A stretch of 64,000 bases of DNA, taken from assembly GCA_033980235.1 (NCBI GenBank), contig CM067066.1:36086409-36150408 (forward strand). The letters run 5' to 3'. Under the pieces are notes generated by a model. The model was not told where the DNA came from and did no database searches. It saw nothing but the letters and a program-made list of their open reading frames with translations. Numbering within the stretch: the stretch's first letter is position 1; each line of letters begins with the position of its first letter. Positions 57,887-64,000 of this stretch are shown here, one piece after another. The DNA comes from Diadema setosum. Its lineage: Eukaryota; Echinodermata; Echinoidea; Diadematoida; Diadematidae. Made by a program: the position numbers and the translations under genes.

Positions 57887-60684
57887 ACATATGGGCAATT
57901 CCACGGTAACTGACGTTACGCGTAAGGATTTTCATGAAATTGTTTATGTTGTAGTTTTGTGAATGAAAGCACCCGGGGCTTGTAATTAGCATTGATGAAT
58001 GAGTTCATGAGAATGAAGAAATAGGTAAAAAGTTTTTCTCTCAAACTGCATTCCTTATCACATAGCAAGTGAAAATGTGTCGGTAACTGACGTTACGGAA
58101 AAAGGACATGGGAAATTATGGTGTAGATTTAAATGGAAATATCTCATGTCCCTGACTTCTAAACTCTATGTGTTTTATATGGCAATATACCTAGGTTCTT
58201 AGGAACAGTTGTGCAAAATAATGTGCACTTTAGATATTTCCTTTTAGCACCATGCCAATTTCAGTGAAGGCATGACGGTAACTGACGTTACGCTTACATT
58301 TGCCATAGGGTTTACACATGGAAAATCATGATTAGGAATAGTTTTGTGATATTTTATAATTTTGACCTCTCAGAGTGATTTGTTTGATATGGAATCATAC
58401 CTTGGTTCATCAATTACAAATACCCAAATGAAATGAAACATTAGTCTATTTTCTTTGTGTTTAATGAAAACTTAAAGGGAAACATGTCAGTAACTGACGT
58501 TACACATACTTTTGCTATGGGGTTTACAAAGAACTAATTTATTTAACAGGTTATACTGCTGCAGTATACCAGTAACAATCCCAGGCATTTACTTAGCAAC
58601 AAATTAAAACAAAATCTAAAGACACAAATGGGATGGGGTCCTTAGGGGGCAAGCTCCCCTCCCCCCCCCCCCATGCCATAGCACAGTTGAGCAAAAATAA
58701 TGTAAATGCACCAGAGGATATTTCTTGACATTTGTCTTAAGATTGAATGCTTATTCAACAGTTATGATTACACAGAGCCATTAGCAGTTCCAAGTATGAA
58801 TATTGACATAACTAAGGGATTTTTGTTGTTGTTGTTGTTGTTTTTTTTTTAATGAACAGGAAAGTTTCTATCTAGAGTACCCCACCCATAATGCCCTGCA
58901 GTACTACACAAAACACAGATATTTTTGTGCCTGAAAAAAAAATATATCTTTCAGGTCATGGGGAAAAAACACATACAAATAAAAATATTCATAGGGCCTA
59001 TAATGTATGAAATCTACTGTGATACATTCTTTCTTCTTTTCTTTATTTTACTCCTTCTCCCTCAAGGCATTGTTAGGGCCACAAATAAAAAAAAAATGAT
59101 CTCCATTATCAATAATGATTTAAATGAATAGTGTTACACTTTTAATATTTTTTCTGTGAAGAAGAATCATGCTATTTTGATCAAAAGGGCATTATTTGTT
59201 TATTCCTTGCTTGAAGGAATGTAATTGTTTTTCTTTTCCTTTTCACTGGTATATCAAGGCTTGCAAATACATCCCAGATACCAAGAAATAGAACTTTGCA
59301 ATGAAAGAATTCTAAGATCAATATAAACGAATCTTCCTGTTCATAATTATCATGTATTACAAAAATGTCCCTGCATGAATGAAATAAAGTAATCAACAAA
59401 TATGAACAGTTTTTCATTTTACCCTAGAATCACCTCTCACTTTGAGCAACATCAGTGTTAAACGTTGACTGGTTGAGCAACATCAGTGTTAGTTTCAAAC
59501 AGTAATGACAGTACATGCCTTATGTCAGGCCTGCTTATGTACCATTTCAAGATGTGCCATATTAACTAAACCACACATTTAAGTGCAAGCGAAGAAATAT
59601 ATCTGTTCCTGCATTTGCCTTTAGGTAGAAACTTCACTAAGCTTCCAGAAAAAAAGAAAAATGCTAGCAAAAGTAGTCATTAGTAAAGATTATAAAACTG
59701 TTAGTATACAGCTGTACACAAGCTTTTTAATAGAAAAAGGTGGTTACCATGCAACCACATCATTGATTAGGCCTACAAATTTGGTAGCTTTATCATCCCG
59801 TAGTACTGTGAATGTACTGTATAGTAATTTGAGTGCATTATATATTGCATGTGGTAAACCTAAACTTCCAGATGATTTAACCTTAAACTTATGTTGAACA
59901 GAAAATCAAAAGCTCAACCCCCCCCCCCACACCAAAAAAAAGAAAAAAAGAAAAATAAACAAATAAGATAAAATGAACAAAAAAAAAATGTATCCATGGA
60001 CATACAGTGTACATGGTGATGACATCATTCCCTATCAAAGTTCCCAGATGTATTGAAATGGCCTAAAGTAAAAACATTTGCCTAAGTTATAATTACTGAC
60101 ATGGTAACTGATGTTACATACTGGTATATGATGTTTCGGTAACTGACGTTACACATTTTGATGTGTTCATTTGACTCTCCAGTATGCCAAGTATCCTTAT
60201 TTTCTGGTATTGAAAGGAAGGCATATGGGCATACATTAGAAATCATAAGTAACATCATACAGCTCACTTTCTTTGATGAATAAAGTTAAAAATTCCTTGT
60301 TTTTGGTAACTGACGTTACATCCATCATTGTCAAACTAATTAATAGTTTTTATAAAATTCTTTAAAGCAACCAGCTTTTTCTTTCTATCATGTAGTAAAA
60401 GACTCGTCTGGTAACTGCATACATATAAAAGATTGTTGTTTAGAGTACTAGTAAAGTGGATATACAGAGGGTAAATTATGTGACAATACACTCTTTCTTA
60501 CCATTGAGTTATAGGCATATTTTGGCAGCCATTTTGAAAATCAAAATGGCCGCTTTTATTGAAAAACATAATGATTCTTAAAACTTCAACTCAAGTATTG
60601 TCTGAAAATGTATGGTGTTTGAAACAAATATCATTTTGAATTTTCGGCATCTGTGTCCTACATACCGTGGAATTGCCCATATGT
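57887..60684. mobile_element. 2.8-kb element with GGTAACTGACGTTAC clusters
   Basis: The left end GGGCAATTCCACGGTA (57893-57908) and right end TACCGTGGAATTGCCC (60663-60678) are perfect inverses. ATAT on both outer sides may be a 4-bp target duplication, and the symmetry extends to ACATAT / ATATGT. Inside, GGTAACTGACGTTAC occurs at 57905, 58082, 58277, 58489 (AG start), 60103 (one change), 60138 and 60305, plus a half copy at 60410, all in the same orientation. None falls in the central 1.6 kb. On the left the copies sit in diverged units of about 175-210 bp. No transposase frame is visible. Confidence 0.75.
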
Positions 60685-61523
60685 ATCTTTTCTTCCCTTC
60701 ACCCAAACTGAGAATATATGATATGAATACATGTATTCCCACATGTTTTTCCCCTATAACGTTGAATCAGAAACGTTAATCAAGTGCTTCTTCCAACTTC
60801 ATATTTATTTTTTCTTCTGTCCTTCATGTTTTATGCTCTGCACTGATATCTGTGGTCTGCATACATAGGTTGGCAGTTCTGAAATCATTGTTCTTCCGAT
60901 GCAAACTCATCATAACTAGAAGTATTGAAGACGGCATTAACCTTGTGTACAAATATGAGAAACAGTCATGTCCCTTCCAACTGTTTCTAGACTCATGCAC
61001 ACCTAATTTGGTGTAAGTGGTACATGTATATTGCATTACTTTAACTATCAGCCCTGGAGGGATCATGACTACTTGACCTATTAGTGAAGTCATTATCACA
61101 GAAAAGAATTCCAGTACAATTTCTTGGATGTTTGAATCATCTTACAATACACAACTATAAACCCTGATGACACTTTCAACATTAATAATTCTGCGGAATC
61201 CATGCATTATATATTAAGATATTACATTTAGACAGCCATCTGAACCACAACCAAGTCCTTACTCTTGGGTAAGGGTAAATCAATCTATGCATTTGGTGGG
61301 AAGCCTCTCATGAAGCAGAATCCCCTTTCTTCTGACAGACCTCCATGATGAACCCTCGCCAATCTCTGTGAAAGGGTAAAGGGCTCCTGCATCACAAAGA
61401 TACCACTGTGAGGGTATCCTGTACATTTTCCTCCATGCTCCTCTGCATAACTCCCGCATCTGACAGTTCTCTCCCATTTCAAGCCATAGTGCGGGGCACT
61501 GCCACAGACCAAGATCCCATGGG
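60685..61523 (-). other. Presumed 3' untranslated region of LYRM4 and spacer
   Basis: Downstream, on the minus strand, of the LYRM4 stop at 61524. AATAAA on the minus strand near 60804 is a candidate poly-A signal. Frames read here are not supported by any domain. Confidence 0.4.
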
Positions 61524-61592
61524 CTAGCTAGTCTTCCCTGAGGGGGTTTCAATCACAAGCTTAGGGTCCTTGTACAGTTGGCTTATGGAAGC
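61524..61592 (-). CDS. LYRM4: LYRM4 terminal exon
   Basis: ASISQLYKDPKLVIETPSGK, then TS and TAG. Minus-strand acceptor TCTGTTGCAG; begins in phase 0. Confidence 0.88.
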   Translation of the reverse strand, partial: ASISQLYKDPKLVIETPSGKTS

Positions 61593-62408
61593 CTGCAACA
61601 GAGAAAACACAGTAATAAATAAAAAAAACAAACACCAGCTGCAGAATGACTGCTTTGCTGAAATTTCATTTTGAAACGATCTATATGTCTTCTCTTCTTT
61701 ACTTTCTTTCCAACACAGATGAAATTCAGAACATGCATATTTCTATCTTACAGAAAGAGCTAAGTTAGAGACCACTATCACTTTCAATGACTTGAGACAG
61801 AATCATGCCCACATTAAGAAGATAAGATTATGAAATAAAAATTAAAAGTTGGAATAAACATACATGTATGACAGAGCTTACAGCTGAGAGTAAAGTTGAG
61901 GACAGTCTTTTAATTGAAAGATGTCATATCAAAGCAACATATGCCTACAAACCTGATACAAAGCTAAAAGTACTGTAATGTTCCATACAAAACTAAGTAC
62001 CAGATATCATTCATGCATTATATCTTTCAAAAGTACCACACAACTAATATTGCAGTTATGAGAACTTGGCATTTACTTTCAGGCAATGAAAATGATGATA
62101 GTTCAACCAAACTGCATCATTTTTGTTCATCACATGTGACAACTTTCTTGAAATATCATTTTAATTCTAATTTTGATATTGCTTTCTTTTTACTGTTTCC
62201 TAATCAATCCATCTCTCTGTGATTTACTTCTCCTTTTGGTAAGAAATGTTGTTCCCTTTCAGCTGAACTTGCAAAAATAATTTTTACCTGTCGTTTTATC
62301 ACTTGCAAGTTATCTTGAGCCTTCTTGATGTAACCCTCTATCAGCTCTGGCGATGTCTCATCCTTGTGCTCACGAAAAGCATCTCGAACTCTACGCAGTG
62401 CATACGTT
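61524..62408 (-). CDS. LYRM4: LYRM4 (ISD11), exons 2 and 3; exon 1 outside window
   Basis: Two minus-strand exons, 62408-62288 and 61592-61524, encode the last 63 residues of an LYR-motif protein. Exon 2 reads TYALRRVRDAFREHKDETSP, EL, IEGYIKKAQDNLQVIKRQ, closely matching human LYRM4 (TYAVRRIRDAFRENK ... NKAKRDLGVIRRQ). Exon 3 has QLY-D-KLVIE against human QLYSTDKLIIE. Both exons end exactly where the human residues would, exon 3 giving 22 residues in each. In known systems LYRM4 binds acyl carrier protein and the cysteine desulfurase NFS1 in the mitochondrial matrix and is needed for iron-sulfur cluster assembly. The N-terminal exon with the LYR tripeptide was not found up to base 64000 and should lie beyond it. 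The gene converges on the BPI-like gene. Confidence 0.9.
62288..62408 (-). CDS. LYRM4: LYRM4 exon 2
   Basis: 121 bp: the last base of a split codon plus 40 codons, ending KRQ before the donor CAGgtaaaa. Minus-strand acceptor TTTTCTTTCAG. The split AG/A arginine codon, followed by TYA, agrees with the vertebrate YRTYA. Confidence 0.92.
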
Positions 62409-62514
62409 CTGAAAGAAAAGCAATTGATTAAGTGCGCTTATCAAATTGGGAAGGAAAAAAGTGGAGGCTGGGTGGTTTTTGAATAACATGGAAACACAGA
62501 CAATCAGTAACTTT

Positions 62515-62765
62515 TACCTCCGCCAAGGGAGGAGGTTATGTTTTCATTACCTTTGGTTTGTTATTAGTTAGTTTGTCCGTGTGCAAAATAACTCAAAAAG
62601 TTGTGCATGGATTTGGATGAAACTTGCAGGGAAGGTTGAGAATGATGATTAAATTTTGGTAGCGATCCGGAAATTTTCATGGATTTTTTGAAGGATTTTT
62701 GATATTTTGACAGGTATGGTTGAGGGGTCTAGATATCGCGCACGAAAATTTGAAATGCTCTTATA
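62515..62765 (+). mobile_element. CCTCCGCCAAGG-type dispersed repeat
   Basis: Starts ACCTCCGCCAAGGGAGGAGG and TTATGTTTTC, then TTTGTCCGTGTGCAAAATAA and CTCAAAAAGTTGTGCATGG. This is the same architecture (CTCCGCC hairpin, TTATGTTTTC, GTCCGT) as the larger repeat at 20312-21592. Confidence 0.65.
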
Positions 62766-63503
62766 ATAGAAGTTATTTCATAATCGTACCTGAATTTCTC
62801 AATGAATATCACGAAAATGCAGAAAAATCACCTCCCAGAATCTCCTGATGATACGATGACGGAGTAGTGCGCTGTCGCCGTTTGTATGTCGGACTTTTTT
62901 TTTATGCGTTCACCTTCTCGGGGTATGTAAAGATCGCGCAGCTGCCCTATGTAGTTTCATGCGTGAAAGTGTCTGCCCCTCTCTGCGGCTGAACGTGCTT
63001 CGGCTTTCGTAGAATATTATCAACGATCGATCGAACAAATTACGAATTCTATCGGCTACGATCATACGAACGAGACAAGCGAGACGACACGTCTAGGCTA
63101 CAACATCCTTAAAAAAAGATTTTAAGCTAAGGTAGGTAAATTATAACGTAAAAAATTGGAAATTTAGTGAAAAATTTGTTCCAAAAAATTGGAAATTTAG
63201 TGAAAAATTTGTTTGAAATCTAAATTTCTTACCTGCTTCCTTCTCATTTTTAGCGGTTGTCAGGTATGTTTATTCCATGGGCGTATCGGCAAATTTTGCG
63301 CTTATTCTTACGCGTATTAATGCTTGCTATACGCAGTTACGCTATGCGCGATCATTACGTCCCTGCGCGAAACCTAGTACCCTTACTATACATGTAGGGT
63401 CAATGAACTTGGGAGTTGAAACTGCGCATTTTTTAGATTTTCATATGCGCACTTAGGTGCGTGCTCTAGTTTCTGCTAGGGCGAGGTGTGCCGCGCAGCT
63501 TAA
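62766..63503. other. Intron 1 or upstream DNA of LYRM4, no exon seen
   Basis: I looked for an LYR-containing first exon on the minus strand and did not find one. A ~34-bp tandem duplication of AAAATTGGAAATTTAGTGAA lies at 63148-63212. Confidence 0.4.
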
Positions 63504-64000
63504 AGGACAAGTTCACCTTCATTAACATATGGATTAAGAGAATGCAGCAATATTAGTAGAACACATCAGTGAAAGTTTGAGGAAAATTGGACAATCGATG
63601 CAAAAGTTATGAATTTTTAAAACTTTTGTGTTGGAACTGCTGGATGAGGAGACTACTAAGGCTCGTGATGTCATATGAGTACAACAGTATAAAGAAAATG
63701 TAAAGAAAATTCAACATATTTTCACTTTTTTCGCATAATAAAAGAGCACTTGACTTGCCTCTTTCTAAAGGCAATGGGAATAATATCATCAATAACATAT
63801 GTCAGTAAGGAGTCAAGGGAATGTGCACTTTTTTCAAAAGATGAAATTTTGTGAAATTCTCTTTATATTTTGCTGATATTGTTGTACGCATATGACATCA
63901 TACACTGCAGTAGTCTTCTCATCCAACGGTGACTGCACAAAAACTTCAAAAATTCATAACTTTTGAACAGATTGTCCAATTTTCCTCAAACTTTCAATGA
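63504..64000. mobile_element. Second TTAA palindromic MITE, cut by the window edge
   Basis: TTAA at 63500-63503, then AGGACAAGTTCACC. Both inverted arms are visible: GTGAAAGTTTGAGGAAAATT and GATGAGGAGACTACTA on the left, AGTAGTCTTCTCATCCA and ATTTTCCTCAAACTTTCA on the right. The outermost right end lies beyond 64000. It is related to 19128-19673. Confidence 0.8.

Noticed and set aside
61280..61552. 90-codon minus-strand frame overlapping LYRM4 exon 3
   Set aside because: It uses another frame; the exon 3 frame is supported by its acceptor, phase and match to LYRM4.

Overview
The window is eukaryotic, intron-rich and repeat-laden. Protein-coding exons are short (42-177 bp), bounded by GT/AG and separated by long introns packed with palindromic MITEs, retroelement tails, minisatellites and poly-G/poly-C tracts. 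The repeat types (a foldback element with tandem-repeat arms recalling sea-urchin TU elements, CCTCCGCCA-headed repeats, TTAA-flanked palindromic MITEs) and a BPI-type immune gene suggest a marine invertebrate deuterostome, most likely an echinoderm. The species cannot be fixed from the sequence alone.

Left part (1-17,190). The window opens inside a LINE on the minus strand, with an open endonuclease reading frame running off the left edge. A cluster of G-rich TCTCGCGGGGGACC modules follows (about 4.7-11.4 kb). One copy is interrupted by a complete non-autonomous LTR retrotransposon (6875-9705) with 366-bp LTRs that read as identical, a tRNA-Ser-type primer site, a polypurine tract and a 5-bp target duplication. 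From 11.6 to 16.35 kb lies a foldback structure: two inverted arms of ~70-bp tandem repeats around a unique core, with a second copy of that core in front of it.

Middle (17,191-54,567). Two tandem BPI/LBP-family genes lie on the plus strand. The upstream one is a partial paralog: only the equivalents of exons 8 and 11-16 are visible. The downstream one is complete: 16 exons, 495 codons, signal peptide, the conserved cysteine pair, a proline-rich linker and two lipid-binding halves. Between them lie a LINE reverse-transcriptase relic, several MITEs and a 2.9-kb DNA element with a 5-bp target duplication.

Right part (54,568-64,000). A 2.8-kb element with inverted ends carries a 15-bp near-palindromic motif, GGTAACTGACGTTAC, clustered near both ends. 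Exons 2 and 3 of LYRM4 (ISD11, iron-sulfur cluster assembly) follow on the minus strand; its first exon must lie beyond the right edge. The window ends inside a second copy of a TTAA MITE also present at 19.1 kb.

The genes do not form one pathway. The BPI-like pair belongs to secreted innate immunity, and LYRM4 is a mitochondrial housekeeping gene facing it from the opposite strand. The remaining content is mobile DNA at several stages of decay, including one apparently very recent insertion.
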